From NCBI RefSeq assembly GCF_900107165.1, contig NZ_FNOY01000028.1, positions 1 through 34,089 of the forward strand: 34,089 nucleotides of DNA. The letters are read 5' to 3'. The notes beneath the pieces are model-generated. The model saw only the letters and a list, made by a program, of their open reading frames with translations, did not search any database and was not told the origin of the DNA. Position numbers and translations under genes: made by a program. The stretch comes from Nitrosomonas halophila (GTDB lineage: Bacteria > Pseudomonadota > Gammaproteobacteria > Burkholderiales > Nitrosomonadaceae). Position 1 is the first letter of the stretch. Each line of letters opens with the position of its first letter. Below, piece after piece: positions 9,586 to 18,856 of this stretch.

Positions 9586-10878
9586 ATGATGATTGACTTG
9601 CGTAAATTACTTTGCTGGTTTTGTTTATTGTTGTCGACCCATGGACCGTTGTATGCTGCACTTGACATCGAAATCTTTGGGGGTGGCGCAGCCAAAATTC
9701 CGATTGCCATCATGCCGTTTGCGGCCGAGAGCAATCTCCCCCAGCGCATCACGACTGTGGTGTCGGCCGACCTGGAGCGTAGTGGATTGTTTAAGTTAGT
9801 CGATACCTTTGGGCTGGTGCCACATGATTTGGAGCAGGTGAATTATGTCGACTGGCAGAACCGCGGTGCCAGTGCGCTCGTGATTGGCAATACGGCCATG
9901 TTGCCGGACGGCAGGATTGAAGTACGCTTCCGTCTGTTGGATGTCGCCAAGCGGGTGCAGTTGGCTGGATTTGGCGGAACCGTGGGGCCTGACCAGTTGC
10001 GTGCTTTTGCGCATCGAATCGCGGACATCATCTATGAAAGTTTGACTGGTGAGCATGGGGTTTTCAGCACGCGCATCGCTTTTGTCAGGAAACAGGGAAA
10101 TCAGTACGCCTTGCAAGTTTCTGACTACGACGGTTTCAATGCGCGTTCGTTGATCGAGTATACCGAGCCCATTATTTCTCCTGCCTGGTCACCGGATGGC
10201 AGCAAAATAGCCTATGTTTCCTTTGAGAAGAAAAAGCCTGTTGTCTACGTACAGACCCTGGCCACGCGTGAACGTAAGGCGGTTGCCAACTTCAAGGGCA
10301 GCAATAGCGCGCCAGCCTGGTCGCCGGATGGCAGCAAGCTGGCGGTGGTTTTGACGCTGCATGGCAATTCCCAGATTTATCTGATAAATGCCGATGGCAG
10401 CGGTCTGCAGCGGTTGTCCCAAAGTCCCGGGATCGATACAGAGCCGCGCTTTTCGCCCGATGGGCGGTGGCTGATATTCACTTCCGATCGCGGCGGCAGT
10501 CCACAAATATACCGCATGCCGCTCTCTGGCGACCGGGCCGGCATGGCCGAACGGCTGACTTTCGAAGGTGATTACAATGTCAGCCCGCGTTACAGCCCAG
10601 ATGGCAAAAGGTTTGTTTATATTCACCGCAATGCCGGCCGCTTCAATCTCGCCGTGCAGGAATTTTCGACGCGTCAGATGCAAATGTTGACTGATTCCAA
10701 GTTCGATGAATCGCCCAGTTTTGCGCCCAATGGCCGCATGATTCTGTACGCAACGGAAATTAATGGACGTGGTATATTATCCATCGTTTCAAGCGATGGA
10801 CAAGTCAGACAGCGCCTCTCATCTGAAAGCGGGGATATCCGCGAACCGGTCTGGGGACCCATGCTGAAACAACGGTAG
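9586..10878 (+). CDS. tolB: Tol-Pal system periplasmic protein TolB
   Basis: TolB is the periplasmic partner of Pal and TolA. The 430-residue precursor starts with a signal peptide ending near YAALDIEIFGGG, so cleavage probably falls after PLYA. An N-terminal mixed domain (about residues 25-165) is followed by a six-bladed beta-propeller with repeated SPDGSKIAY, SPDGSKLAV, SPDGRWLIF, SPDGKRFVY and APNGRMILY signatures. Two adjacent ATGs (9586, 9589) are possible starts. A 130-base gap from tolA could hold a promoter, but none matches consensus well. pal follows after 56 bases. Confidence 0.97.
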   Translation: MMIDLRKLLCWFCLLLSTHGPLYAALDIEIFGGGAAKIPIAIMPFAAESNLPQRITTVVSADLERSGLFKLVDTFGLVPHDLEQVNYVDWQNRGASALVIGNTAMLPDGRIEVRFRLLDVAKRVQLAGFGGTVGPDQLRAFAHRIADIIYESLTGEHGVFSTRIAFVRKQGNQYALQVSDYDGFNARSLIEYTEPIISPAWSPDGSKIAYVSFEKKKPVVYVQTLATRERKAVANFKGSNSAPAWSPDGSKLAVVLTLHGNSQIYLINADGSGLQRLSQSPGIDTEPRFSPDGRWLIFTSDRGGSPQIYRMPLSGDRAGMAERLTFEGDYNVSPRYSPDGKRFVYIHRNAGRFNLAVQEFSTRQMQMLTDSKFDESPSFAPNGRMILYATEINGRGILSIVSSDGQVRQRLSSESGDIREPVWGPMLKQR

Positions 10879-10934
10879 TATCGGGACAAAGGCGCTCTCT
10901 GGGGAGAGATCAATTAATTTCAAAACGGTGGGAA

Positions 10935-11453
10935 ATGAATAAAATTTTGGGTGTAATGGTGGTCTGTCTGTTATCGGCATGCGCAAGCCAGACGACGCAA
11001 CCAATTTCAGATATTGAAGATCGCTCGCTGGGTGTTAGAGGAGGGGAAGGTGCAAGAAACGGCATGGGAACGGATGGATTCGGACTGAGCCCGCTTCAGG
11101 ATCCAAACAACATACTGTCCCGTCGCAGCGTTTATTTTGATTTTGATAGCTTTTCGGTGAAAAGCGAGTATCGCGATTTAGTTCTTGCGCATGCGGCTTA
11201 TCTGCGCGGCAACGCCAATGCCCAAGTCTTGCTGCAAGGCAATACAGATGATCGGGGAAGCCGTGAATACAATCTTGCCCTCGGACAAAGACGGGCGGAC
11301 AGTGTCAGAAATATCATGTTGCTGGCCGGTGCGCGCGAGCAACAAATCGAAGCAGTCAGCCTGGGTGAAGAAAAACCGCGCGCATTGGGACGCGATGAAG
11401 CCTCCTGGGCTGAAAACCGGCGTACTGATATTCTGTATCAGGGAGAATATTGA
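10935..11453 (+). CDS. pal: Peptidoglycan-associated lipoprotein Pal
   Basis: Pal is an outer-membrane lipoprotein that binds peptidoglycan and TolB. The 172-residue precursor has a lipoprotein signal peptide with lipobox LSAC, lipidated at Cys16. The C-terminal OmpA-like domain starts at RSVYFDFDSF and carries GNTDDRGSREYNLALGQRRA, with the diaminopimelate-contacting Asp/Arg segment, and ends in ENRRTDILYQ. The stop (11451-11453) overlaps the next start by one base. Confidence 0.97.
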   Translation: MNKILGVMVVCLLSACASQTTQPISDIEDRSLGVRGGEGARNGMGTDGFGLSPLQDPNNILSRRSVYFDFDSFSVKSEYRDLVLAHAAYLRGNANAQVLLQGNTDDRGSREYNLALGQRRADSVRNIMLLAGAREQQIEAVSLGEEKPRALGRDEASWAENRRTDILYQGEY

Positions 11454-12271
11454 TGTACATGCGCGCTTTCGTACTGTTGTTTTTATTCGGTTGCAATGCC
11501 AGTTATGCCGGATTGTTCGGCGATTCCCAATCGCGTCAGCAATTGGAGGCATTGCAGGCGAAAGTATCGGAGATGGAAGCGCGCATGCATCGCATGGAAG
11601 AAACCTTAATCGGCCAGTCGCTCATCGAGCTGCATAACCAGGCGGAAGTGCTCAAAATGGAATTGGGCAGATTGCGGGGGCAGATCGAGGTGCTTGAGGA
11701 CGAGAATCGGTTGTTGCGTAAACAACAAAAGGATTTTTATTTGGATTTGGACAGCCGCTTGCGCCAGTTGGAGCCTGATTCAACTGAAATTGTGCCATCA
11801 CCTTCCGACGCTTCGGTGCAGTCGTCTGACCAGTCAACACCCGCGGCAGCTGCACCTGCCGTAAAAAAGGCAGCTGTTGCGCTGCAGGCGCCTGATGCCG
11901 TCCAGCGTGACAGTTATGACGCTGCCTATACCCGTTTCAAGAATGGCGACTATACCGGCGCGATTGCAGGTTTTGAAGATTTCCTGGAGCAGCATCCCCT
12001 GACCACGTTGGCGCCTGCTGCGGCCTACTGGATCGGAAACGCCCACTATGCATTGCGGGATTTCGATCAATCAGTCGCTGCCCAGCAACGGCTGATTGAG
12101 ACCTACCCGGACAGTCCGAAGGCACCGGATGCGCTGCTCAACATGGCGAGCAGCCAACTGGAAAGTGGTCAGAAATCTGCCGCCAGAAAAACACTGGAAA
12201 GCCTGATTGCCAGCTATCCCCACAGCGAGGCCGCACAAAAAGCCAAAAATCGTCTGGCGTCTATCAAATAG
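11453..12271 (+). CDS. cpoB: Cell division coordinator CpoB (YbgF), TPR protein
   Basis: CpoB works in the periplasm with TolA and PBP1B to coordinate outer-membrane constriction with peptidoglycan synthesis. ATG 11453 (MYMRAFVLLFLFG) is chosen: it overlaps the pal TGA and has GGAG 7 bases upstream. It gives 272 residues with a signal peptide cleaved near SYAGLFG. An N-terminal coiled coil (about residues 25-100: LEALQAKVSEMEARMHRMEE onward, rich in Leu and Glu) drives trimerisation. A Ser/Ala/Pro linker follows. Then come tetratricopeptide repeats (YDAAYTRFKNGDYTGAIAGF, AYWIGNAHYALRDFDQSV and LLNMASSQLESGQ). Confidence 0.94.
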   Translation: MYMRAFVLLFLFGCNASYAGLFGDSQSRQQLEALQAKVSEMEARMHRMEETLIGQSLIELHNQAEVLKMELGRLRGQIEVLEDENRLLRKQQKDFYLDLDSRLRQLEPDSTEIVPSPSDASVQSSDQSTPAAAAPAVKKAAVALQAPDAVQRDSYDAAYTRFKNGDYTGAIAGFEDFLEQHPLTTLAPAAAYWIGNAHYALRDFDQSVAAQQRLIETYPDSPKAPDALLNMASSQLESGQKSAARKTLESLIASYPHSEAAQKAKNRLASIK

Positions 12272-12319
12272 CATAGGCTGGCGGCAGGTCAAGGCCGCAA
12301 ATGCCGACTTTCCTTTTAT

Positions 12320-12344
12320 ACCTGCATCCAATATCGATGCAGGT
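12320..12344. repeat. 9-bp perfect inverted repeat upstream of queE
   Basis: ACCTGCATC (12320-12328) and GATGCAGGT (12336-12344) form a perfect 9-bp stem with a 7-base loop, between cpoB and queE. The sequence after it (GGTTTCC) is not a good U-tract. It could be a weak terminator of the tol-pal transcript, an operator, or a leader hairpin 28 bases before the queE ATG. It has no features of a preQ1 riboswitch. Confidence 0.6.
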
Positions 12345-12372
12345 GGTTTCCAATGATCCGTCCTGAATCCGC

Positions 12373-13008
12373 ATGTTGCGCATTACCGAAATTTTTTATT
12401 CCCTTCAGGGAGAAACGAGCCGAGCCGGCTTGCCAACAGTATTTATCCGTTTGACTGGCTGTCCACTTCGTTGTCGTTATTGCGATACGAGTTATGCATT
12501 TTCTGGCGGGCAAACCATGAGTATTGCTGCAATCCTGGATGCGGTTGCAGCCTTTGCGCCGCATTATGTGACCGTGACGGGCGGCGAGCCACTGGCCCAG
12601 TCCAATTGCCGCGTTTTGCTGACATCACTCTGCGATGCTGGCTATTCTGTTTCCCTTGAAACCAGCGGCGCGCTGGATATTTCTCAGGTGGACCGGCGTG
12701 TGTCGAGAATTGTCGATATCAAGACGCCCGGTTCCGGTGAGGTCGACAAGAACCGATGGCAGAATCTCGACGATCTGACTGCGCATGATGAAGTGAAGTT
12801 TGTGCTGTGCGGCCAAGCGGATTATCACTGGGCCATGCAGGTACTGCGAGATTTCAAACTGGATACAAAATGCCCGGTATTGTTCTCTCCCAGCCATCAT
12901 GAGCTCAAGCCGACAGAACTCGCGAACTGGATCCTGCAAGACCGCCTGCCCGTCCGCATGCAGTTGCAGTTGCACAAGTTGTTGTGGGGTGAATGTGCCG
13001 GAAAGTAA
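12373..13008 (+). CDS. queE: 7-carboxy-7-deazaguanine synthase QueE
   Basis: QueE is the radical-SAM enzyme that contracts 6-carboxy-tetrahydropterin to 7-carboxy-7-deazaguanine in queuosine synthesis. The 211-residue product has the motif ITEIFYSLQGETSRAG, then the iron-sulphur cysteines in CPLRCRYC (Cys30, Cys34, Cys37; CX3CX2C), CDTSYAF, the SAM-binding TVTGGEPLAQ, and DIKTPGSGE. queC, which acts next in the pathway, starts 18 bases downstream, so the two form an operon unit. Confidence 0.95.
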   Translation: MLRITEIFYSLQGETSRAGLPTVFIRLTGCPLRCRYCDTSYAFSGGQTMSIAAILDAVAAFAPHYVTVTGGEPLAQSNCRVLLTSLCDAGYSVSLETSGALDISQVDRRVSRIVDIKTPGSGEVDKNRWQNLDDLTAHDEVKFVLCGQADYHWAMQVLRDFKLDTKCPVLFSPSHHELKPTELANWILQDRLPVRMQLQLHKLLWGECAGK

Positions 13009-13026
13009 CGCAATCCAAACATTTTT

Positions 13027-13704
13027 ATGAGAAAAGCAGTTGTGCTCCTGTCGGGTGGCATAGATTCCGCCACGACGCTGGCGATCGCCCGTGCGCAAGG
13101 GTTTGCCTGTTATGCGCTGAGCATAGATTATGGCCAACGGCATCGTTCGGAACTGGTGGCAGCCGCCAGAATAGGCGAATTCCTGCAGGCAAGCGACCAT
13201 CAATTTGTCCAGCTGGATTTGACGACCCTGGCTGCCTCGGCATTGACCAATGCAACCATTGCCGTTCCGACGGATGGCGTCAGCGAAGGCATTCCGGTGA
13301 CTTATGTGCCGGCGCGCAACACGGTCATGCTGTCACTGGCGCTTGCCTGGGCGGAGGTGTTGGAGAGCCGGGATATTTTCATCGGCGTCACCGCTGTGGA
13401 TTATTCCGGTTACCCTGACTGTCGGCCTGACTATATCGCCGCCTATGAGAAAATGGCCAATTTGGCAACCAAGGCCGGAAGGGAAGGCGAGCCGTTCACG
13501 ATACATGCGCCCCTGATCGATCTGTCCAAGCACGCCATTATCCGTTCCGGCATGAGGCTTGGCGTCGACTATGGCTTGACAGTGTCCTGCTACCAGGCCG
13601 ACGATGATGGACGCGCCTGCGGCCTTTGTGATGCCTGCCGCTTGCGCCGGGCAGGATTTGAAGCGGCGAATGTGCCTGATCCGACACGTTATCAGCAGGA
13701 TTGA
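13027..13704 (+). CDS. queC: 7-cyano-7-deazaguanine (preQ0) synthase QueC
   Basis: QueC uses ATP and ammonia to turn 7-carboxy-7-deazaguanine into preQ0, the precursor of queuosine. The PP-loop ATP-pyrophosphatase motif [12 protein letters not shown] lies at residues 7-18. The substrate region [16 protein letters not shown] and the C-terminal zinc site ([20 protein letters not shown]) are complete. It is 225 residues, as usual. No strong Shine-Dalgarno precedes the ATG (CATTTTT is directly upstream), so translation may depend on queE. Confidence 0.96.
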   Translation: MRKAVVLLSGGIDSATTLAIARAQGFACYALSIDYGQRHRSELVAAARIGEFLQASDHQFVQLDLTTLAASALTNATIAVPTDGVSEGIPVTYVPARNTVMLSLALAWAEVLESRDIFIGVTAVDYSGYPDCRPDYIAAYEKMANLATKAGREGEPFTIHAPLIDLSKHAIIRSGMRLGVDYGLTVSCYQADDDGRACGLCDACRLRRAGFEAANVPDPTRYQQD

Positions 13705-13721
13705 CAGCATCATGCTGGCGC

Positions 13722-13751
13722 AACCGGATTTGACCTGACCGGTTAATTTTT
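13722..13751 (+). terminator. Weak hairpin with U-tract after queC
   Basis: AACCGG (13722-13727) pairs with CCGGTT (13739-13744) and is followed by AATTTTT. The stem is only 6 bp with an 11-base loop, and it overlaps the last codon of the convergent folB gene. It is a plausible but weak end for the tol-pal-que transcript. Confidence 0.35.
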
Positions 13752-14099
13752 CCGGCTACGCTGAATGCATATGCCCAGTTTTTTCACGCCCTGGATGACA
13801 TCCAGTTTGGCCGCACTCACTTTTACCCAGGGCGAGTTAAATTCTGTCAGAATCATTTGGGCAATGTTTTCCGTGAGTGTTTCGAGCAAGGAGAAATGCT
13901 GGTTGCTCAGCATGCTATTGATCCGTTCGGTCACTAGTGAATAATCCAGTGCATCGTCGATGTGATCGGTCTGGCATGCCCGGCTGGAGGGCAGGGCAAT
14001 TTCGAGGTCGAGCTCAATCGTCTGGGGAATTTTTTTTTCCCATGGGTAGATACCGATTAACGTTTGGGTTCTGAATTCTTTGAGAAAAATAATATCCAT
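13743..14099 (-). CDS. folB: Dihydroneopterin aldolase FolB
   Basis: FolB converts 7,8-dihydroneopterin to 6-hydroxymethyl-dihydropterin in folate synthesis. The 118-residue product reads MDIIFLKEFRTQTLIGIYPWE, whose tail (IGIYPWE) is the family's active-site Glu region, then DDALDYSLVTERI and LLETLTENIAQMIL. Length and motifs are normal. The gene is convergent with queC and divergent from plsY, an arrangement common in proteobacteria (folB next to plsY and tsaD). Confidence 0.93.
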   Translation of the reverse strand: MDIIFLKEFRTQTLIGIYPWEKKIPQTIELDLEIALPSSRACQTDHIDDALDYSLVTERINSMLSNQHFSLLETLTENIAQMILTEFNSPWVKVSAAKLDVIQGVKKLGICIQRSRKN

Positions 14100-14185
14100 C
14101 TAGGGATCCTGAGCTGGCTTGCAATGATCGGTAACAATTTGTTTGAGGGCAATTTTAATCTATTTATAGGGGTGTGAGCATTCTG

Positions 14186-14788
14186 ATGATTACGCTGAGT
14201 CTGATTCTGGCCGCTTATTTGCTGGGCTCGATTCCATTTGCCATGGTGGCCAGTCGCTTGTTTAAGTTGCCGGACCCGCGCAGCTACGGCTCTCATAATC
14301 CAGGCGCAACCAATGTGTTGCGCACGGGCAGGAAAGGGGCTGCTGTCGTGACTTTGGTGGGCGATGCCGGCAAGGGATGGGTGGCAATCATTTCGGCCCA
14401 CTATTTCAGTCGATTATGGGGATTGGGTGATGAAGTGGTGGCGGGTATGGCGCTGGCAGTGTTTCTTGGACATTTGTATCCAATCTTTCTTGGCTTTAAG
14501 GGCGGGAAAGGCGTTGCGACATCGGCAGGTGTGCTGCTAGGACTGCATCCCGGATTGGGTGCCTTGACCGTTCTGACTTGGGTGATTGTTGCGCTGATTT
14601 CGCGCATTTCATCTTTGTCCGCATTGCTGTCGGCTTTACTGGCCCCGCTATACGCCTACTACATATTGGGTGAGGGGCTGGTGACAGGGGCGGTCCTGAT
14701 GGTATCCATCCTGCTGATAATACGGCATCGATCGAATATCGCCAATTTAATGGCTGGCAAGGAAACGCGCATTGGCAAAGGTGGTTAA
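14186..14788 (+). CDS. plsY: Glycerol-3-phosphate acyltransferase PlsY
   Basis: PlsY is an inner-membrane enzyme that transfers acyl from acyl-phosphate to glycerol-3-phosphate, making lysophosphatidate. The protein is very hydrophobic with about five membrane segments and has the three PlsY motifs: [17 protein letters not shown], and [21 protein letters not shown], the last quoted as GHLYPIF plus [15 protein letters not shown] 14186 ([15 protein letters not shown]) gives 200 residues, near the family norm; a GTG at 14174 would add four residues, but AGGGG then lies too close. Confidence 0.94.
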   Translation: MITLSLILAAYLLGSIPFAMVASRLFKLPDPRSYGSHNPGATNVLRTGRKGAAVVTLVGDAGKGWVAIISAHYFSRLWGLGDEVVAGMALAVFLGHLYPIFLGFKGGKGVATSAGVLLGLHPGLGALTVLTWVIVALISRISSLSALLSALLAPLYAYYILGEGLVTGAVLMVSILLIIRHRSNIANLMAGKETRIGKGG

Positions 14789-14863
14789 CAGCAGGCGCGC
14801 ATGCATCAATCCAGGAAAGGCGATGAAAGCCGAGCCATCCGGAAAACAGAATAAAAATCCATT

Positions 14864-15877
14864 TTAAGCAGATTCAAGATGCCAGCGTGCCTTGACCGTA
14901 AAGCTATCGGCTATACGGGGGGCGCCGTTGATATGTTGCAGGCGCAGGGCGCCAGCCAGTGCAATCATTGCGCCGTTATCGGTGCAGAATTCGAGTTCGG
15001 GAAAGAAAACGGTGGCGCCTAGCGCAGTCAGACGATGCGACAGTTTCTGGCGCAATTGCGCGTTGGCGCCCACTCCGCCGGCTACCACCAACTGTTGCAA
15101 ACCAGTCATTTCCAATGCGGAGAGCGACTTTTCGACCAGCACATCCGTTACTGCATCTTCAAAGGCCCGGGCAATGTCCGCATGTGTCTGAGGGGCCGCT
15201 TCATGCTTGCTGATCAGGAGGGCGACTGCCGTTTTTAAACCGCTGAAGCTGAAATTCAGGTCTCCGCTATGCAGCATGGGCCGTGGAAGCTTGAACCGGC
15301 CGGCTTGTCCCCGGGTCGCCAGATTGGCCAGGGACTGACCGCCAGGATAACCGAGACCGAGCAACTTTGCTGTTTTGTCGAATGCCTCGCCCGCTGCATC
15401 ATCAACGGTTTCGCCCAGCAGGCGATATTGGCCGATTCCGTCAACCTGCATCAGCTGGGTGTGCCCACCAGAGACGAGCAGGGCAACGAAGGGAAAACGG
15501 GGCGCGGGCTTGGATAACAGCGGAGATAAAAGGTGGCCTTCAAGATGATGGATATTCAGTACCGGAATGCCAAGTGCAAAAGCCAGGGCGGTGCCAATGC
15601 TGGCACCTGTTAACAGCGCGCCGGCGAGCCCTGGTCCCTGGGTATAGGCGATGGCGTCGATGTCTGGCAATCTCACATTGGAGTGTTTGAGAACCTGTTT
15701 GATGAGCGGGAGGGTGCGGCGGATATGGTCGCGCGAGGCCAGCTCAGGGACCACGCCGCCATATTCGCTATGCATTGCAATTTGAGAATGCAATGCATGG
15801 CCCAAAAGTCCTTGTTCAGTGTGATATAGGGCAATACCCGTTTCGTCACATGAAGTTTCAATGCCCAGTACGATCAT
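14864..15877 (-). CDS. tsaD: tRNA N6-threonylcarbamoyladenosine transferase subunit TsaD
   Basis: TsaD transfers the threonylcarbamoyl group to A37 of ANN-decoding tRNAs, together with TsaB and TsaE. The 337-residue product starts [18 protein letters not shown], the family signature. It has the metal-binding HHLEGH (His110/His111 and His115 region), then [28 protein letters not shown] and [13 protein letters not shown]. It is convergent with plsY and divergent from rpsU. The tsaD/rpsU divergent arrangement is a classic proteobacterial layout. Confidence 0.97.
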   Translation of the reverse strand: MIVLGIETSCDETGIALYHTEQGLLGHALHSQIAMHSEYGGVVPELASRDHIRRTLPLIKQVLKHSNVRLPDIDAIAYTQGPGLAGALLTGASIGTALAFALGIPVLNIHHLEGHLLSPLLSKPAPRFPFVALLVSGGHTQLMQVDGIGQYRLLGETVDDAAGEAFDKTAKLLGLGYPGGQSLANLATRGQAGRFKLPRPMLHSGDLNFSFSGLKTAVALLISKHEAAPQTHADIARAFEDAVTDVLVEKSLSALEMTGLQQLVVAGGVGANAQLRQKLSHRLTALGATVFFPELEFCTDNGAMIALAGALRLQHINGAPRIADSFTVKARWHLESA

Positions 15878-15929
15878 AGTTCCGAATTTCCAGAAAGGAG
15901 GCGTTGTCGTGAAACATGTCGAAACATGC

Positions 15930-15958
15930 TTTTAGAAAAAGCTGATTGGTGCTATATT
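15930..15958 (+). promoter_or_regulatory. Candidate promoter of rpsU-yqeY-dnaG
   Basis: TATATT at 15953-15958 lies 17 bases after a weak -35 (TTTTAG, 15930-15935), in the divergent tsaD-rpsU gap. Two direct GAAACATG copies (15911-15918 and 15921-15928) sit immediately upstream and could be a binding site. Confidence 0.4.
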
Positions 15959-16042
15959 AGCAAGCTTTTGTGGGTCCAGTCTAAAATGCTGGCCGGATGA
16001 TTGACTAACTATATATAGGAGACCGAAAGGAAGCAATATTTT

Positions 16043-16255
16043 ATGACAACAGTAAAAATCAAGGAAAACGAACCATTTGAAGTCGCAATGCGGCGTTTTA
16101 AACGTTCCATTGAAAAAACAGGATTACTGACTGAATTGCGTGCCAGAGAATTTTACGAAAAACCGACAGCGGTCCGTAAACGCAAGCATGCCGCTGCCGT
16201 GAAACGCACCTACAAGCGTTTACGCAGCCAGATGTTACCCCCCAAATTATATTGA
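16043..16255 (+). CDS. rpsU: 30S ribosomal protein bS21
   Basis: The 70-residue basic protein has the bS21 sequence [19 protein letters not shown], then [21 protein letters not shown], which ends in an Arg/Lys-rich tail. bS21 takes part in base-pairing of mRNA leaders with 16S rRNA. AAGGAAG precedes the ATG. It heads the macromolecular-synthesis cluster with yqeY, dnaG and rpoD, linking translation, replication priming and transcription. Confidence 0.97.
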   Translation: MTTVKIKENEPFEVAMRRFKRSIEKTGLLTELRAREFYEKPTAVRKRKHAAAVKRTYKRLRSQMLPPKLY

Positions 16256-16300
16256 TTTTGTTTGCTTTTCACAAAGTAAACCTTGATCTTTTCGCAAGCC

Positions 16301-16747
16301 ATGAATTTAAAGCAAACAATCGCTGAGGATATGAAAGCTGCTATGCGTGCAGGCGATGCCAAGCGTCGCGATGCGCTGCGTCTATTGCAGGCAGCCTTGA
16401 AACAGCGAGAGGTCGATGAGCGGATAGAGCTGGATGATGCTGCAGTGATCAGTGTGATCGAAAAGATGCTCAAGCAACGTAAAGATTCGATTGCCCAATA
16501 CGAGGCGGCGCAACGCCAGGATTTGGCGGAGATCGAGAAATTTGAAGTGGATGTGCTCAAGGTCTACATGCCGGAAGCGTTGAATGATGCCGAGCTCGAT
16601 GTGATTGTGAACGAAGCGATCGCTTCGATTGAAGACATGGCGCCGCAAAAAATGGGGCAGGTTATGGCCTTGCTCAAAACCAAGCTGGCTGGGCGGGCGG
16701 ATATGGCGAAAGTCTCCGTGTTGGTCAAATCAAAAATTGCAGGCTAG
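16301..16747 (+). CDS. yqeY: GatB/YqeY domain protein
   Basis: The product (148 residues from ATG 16301) reads MNLKQTIAEDMKAAMRAGD and carries RRDALRLLQAALKQREVDER and MPEALNDAELDVIV, typical of the YqeY family. The fold resembles the tRNA-binding tail domain of amidotransferase GatB. A role in tRNA metabolism is inferred from this and is not proven. A TTG at 16283 would add six residues, but the ATG fits the family. No clear ribosome binding site is seen. It lies between rpsU and dnaG, its common place. Confidence 0.92.
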   Translation: MNLKQTIAEDMKAAMRAGDAKRRDALRLLQAALKQREVDERIELDDAAVISVIEKMLKQRKDSIAQYEAAQRQDLAEIEKFEVDVLKVYMPEALNDAELDVIVNEAIASIEDMAPQKMGQVMALLKTKLAGRADMAKVSVLVKSKIAG

Positions 16748-16848
16748 CTTGAGCGTTTTTTGATACCTGCTTTTTCGGGGCGCAGCAAGTCAAACCATGC
16801 TCATGGTGTTGATGGCATGCCTCGGCGAGATTTCATTATTTCCAATAA

Positions 16849-18645
16849 ATGATTGAACAATCGTTTATTCAGGATTTGCTTGCGCGCATCGATATCGTCG
16901 ATGTGGTCGCGCGTCATTTGCCACTCAAAAAAGCAGGCGCCAATTTTACGGCGTGTTGTCCCTTCCATAATGAAAAAACTCCCTCCTTCACAGTAAGCCC
17001 TTCCAAGCAGTTTTATCATTGTTTTGGCTGCGGTCGGCATGGGAATGCCATCAATTTCTTGATGGAGCATGGCGGCATGAGCTTTGTCGAGGCGGTTGAG
17101 CATATTGCAGCCCATGCGGGTGTGCAAATTCCAGTAAATACCGAATCATCCAGTGTTGTTGCCACGCCAGTCAGTGTTGACAAAGCCGGCGCAACTGCCA
17201 GTAACGCGCCCAGTGCGTCAACGCTCCATGAGCGGATGGAAGCCGCAGCCAAATATTATCGCGAGCAACTCAAGCAATCTGAATCGGCCATCGATTACCT
17301 TAGACGGCGCGGCGTATCGGGTCAAACCGCCTTGCGTTTCGGTATCGGTTACGCACCGCCGGACTGGCAAAACTTGTTGGCAGTTTTTGCGGATTATCCA
17401 GTGAATGACACCGGGCATGCCCTGGTGCAAGCGGGGCTGGTTGTCGGCCACGAGGGTAAAAAAAACTATGATCGCTTCCGTAACCGGATCATGTTTCCCA
17501 TTAAGGGCCAGAAGGGGAAAATTGTGGGATTCGGCGGGCGCGTGCTGGATGGCAGTGAGCCGAAGTATCTCAATTCTCCGGAGACGCCGCTATTTACCAA
17601 GGGGCGTGAACTTTATAATCTGGCATCTGCCGGTGCGGCAATCAGGCAGTCGGGACGGGTTGTCGTGGTGGAAGGGTATATGGATGTCGTGATGCTGGCG
17701 CAGCACGGCATCGAGAATGTGGTGGCTACATTGGGCACGGCCACCACATCTGTGCATGTCCAGAAGCTGATGCGCTACACCGACGAAATAGTCTTTTGTT
17801 TCGACGGGGACGAGGCCGGCAAAAAGGCGGCTTGGCGGGCACTGGAAAACAGCCTGGCGCAGCTCAAGGACGGAAAGGACATCAAGTTTCTGTTTTTGCC
17901 AGAAAAAGAAGATCCTGATAGCTATGTTCGCGCGCATGGTAAATCGGCGTTCGAAGCGCAGATTGAGAGAGCGTTGCCGTTGTCGCTGTTTTTGTGCAAC
18001 GAATTATCCCGGCGGGTAAATTTGGGCACCAGCGAGGGGCGTGCCAGATTGGTTCAGCAGGCCGGGCCATTGCTGTCACAGATTACTGCCCCCGTGTTTG
18101 CTTATATGCTGATGAAGCGCTTGTCGGAGCTCGCCGGGATAGAGCCGAGCCAGCTGGCCGTATTCCTGAAATTTAAGCATAAAAATCTGTCGCCCGCCGC
18201 GCCGCCCCGTCGCCCAGCGGTCTCGCGGCCATTGTCTGTCACGCCCTGTCGCCGGCTGATCCAAATATTGTTGCATGACGCGGCTTATGTCAAAAAAATT
18301 GACAGTAGTCTGTTGGCGATGAGAGCTGAGGGCGATGATGAAATGGCGTTATTGGCTGTGTTGATCGAGTTCTTGCAGGCTTCTCCAGTGCCTGTTGATG
18401 AGCTGACCCCGGCAATGCTTTCAGCGCATTTTGATCAAACCCCTTATCGCACCTTGCTGGATCAGATCGTGAGCGATACCCCCATACAGGAAACTGATTG
18501 GGATATCGAGGCAGAATTCATAGGAGGGGTCGAGAGGCTGCGGGACGTGCAGCGCAAATCGAGAATGACCGAGTTGCATAACAAACCGCTTCATCTGCTT
18601 ACGCCGGAAGAAAGAAAGGAATTGCAGCGATTATCCGTTTCCTGA
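16849..18645 (+). CDS. dnaG: DNA primase DnaG
   Basis: DnaG makes the RNA primers for lagging-strand synthesis. The 598-residue product has an N-terminal CHC2 zinc ribbon (Cys37, His40, Cys58, Cys61 in ACCPFHNEKTPSF and YHCFGCGRHG). The RNA polymerase domain includes RFRNRIMFPI and GFGGRVLDGSEPKYLNSPET. The Toprim motifs are VVVEGYMDVVML and FCFDGDEAGKKAAWRAL. The C-terminal helical domain, from about residue 450, would bind DnaB helicase. There is no clear Shine-Dalgarno before ATG 16849. rpoD follows after a 211-base gap with its own promoter. Confidence 0.97.
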   Translation: MIEQSFIQDLLARIDIVDVVARHLPLKKAGANFTACCPFHNEKTPSFTVSPSKQFYHCFGCGRHGNAINFLMEHGGMSFVEAVEHIAAHAGVQIPVNTESSSVVATPVSVDKAGATASNAPSASTLHERMEAAAKYYREQLKQSESAIDYLRRRGVSGQTALRFGIGYAPPDWQNLLAVFADYPVNDTGHALVQAGLVVGHEGKKNYDRFRNRIMFPIKGQKGKIVGFGGRVLDGSEPKYLNSPETPLFTKGRELYNLASAGAAIRQSGRVVVVEGYMDVVMLAQHGIENVVATLGTATTSVHVQKLMRYTDEIVFCFDGDEAGKKAAWRALENSLAQLKDGKDIKFLFLPEKEDPDSYVRAHGKSAFEAQIERALPLSLFLCNELSRRVNLGTSEGRARLVQQAGPLLSQITAPVFAYMLMKRLSELAGIEPSQLAVFLKFKHKNLSPAAPPRRPAVSRPLSVTPCRRLIQILLHDAAYVKKIDSSLLAMRAEGDDEMALLAVLIEFLQASPVPVDELTPAMLSAHFDQTPYRTLLDQIVSDTPIQETDWDIEAEFIGGVERLRDVQRKSRMTELHNKPLHLLTPEERKELQRLSVS

Positions 18646-18800
18646 TCCAGCCTATTGATGGTAAAATTAAAAGGCGCATGGTTGCGTAAACTCAAGCTGG
18701 CCAGGATTGTTGAGAGCGGGAAATGAATGTGTTGCGCTCAGATTGATCGCATCAATCCAGGAAGCCAGTAGTGTGGATGTGCGGCAGATGGCGATAAATT

Positions 18801-18809
18801 TGGTATAAT
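18801..18809 (+). promoter_or_regulatory. Extended -10 promoter upstream of rpoD
   Basis: TGGTATAAT is a perfect extended -10 element (TG, one base, TATAAT at 18804-18809), 48 bases before the rpoD ATG. No -35 hexamer is evident, as expected for extended -10 promoters. It lets rpoD be transcribed apart from dnaG. Confidence 0.55.
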
Positions 18810-18856
18810 CAAAGGTTCTCGGTTTGACTTGTCCTCTTACTTGATGGGTGTCCGGC

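Noticed and set aside
12272-12372. preQ1 riboswitch before queE
   Set aside because: Only a simple hairpin is present; the A-rich tail and pseudoknot-forming pattern of preQ1 aptamers are absent.
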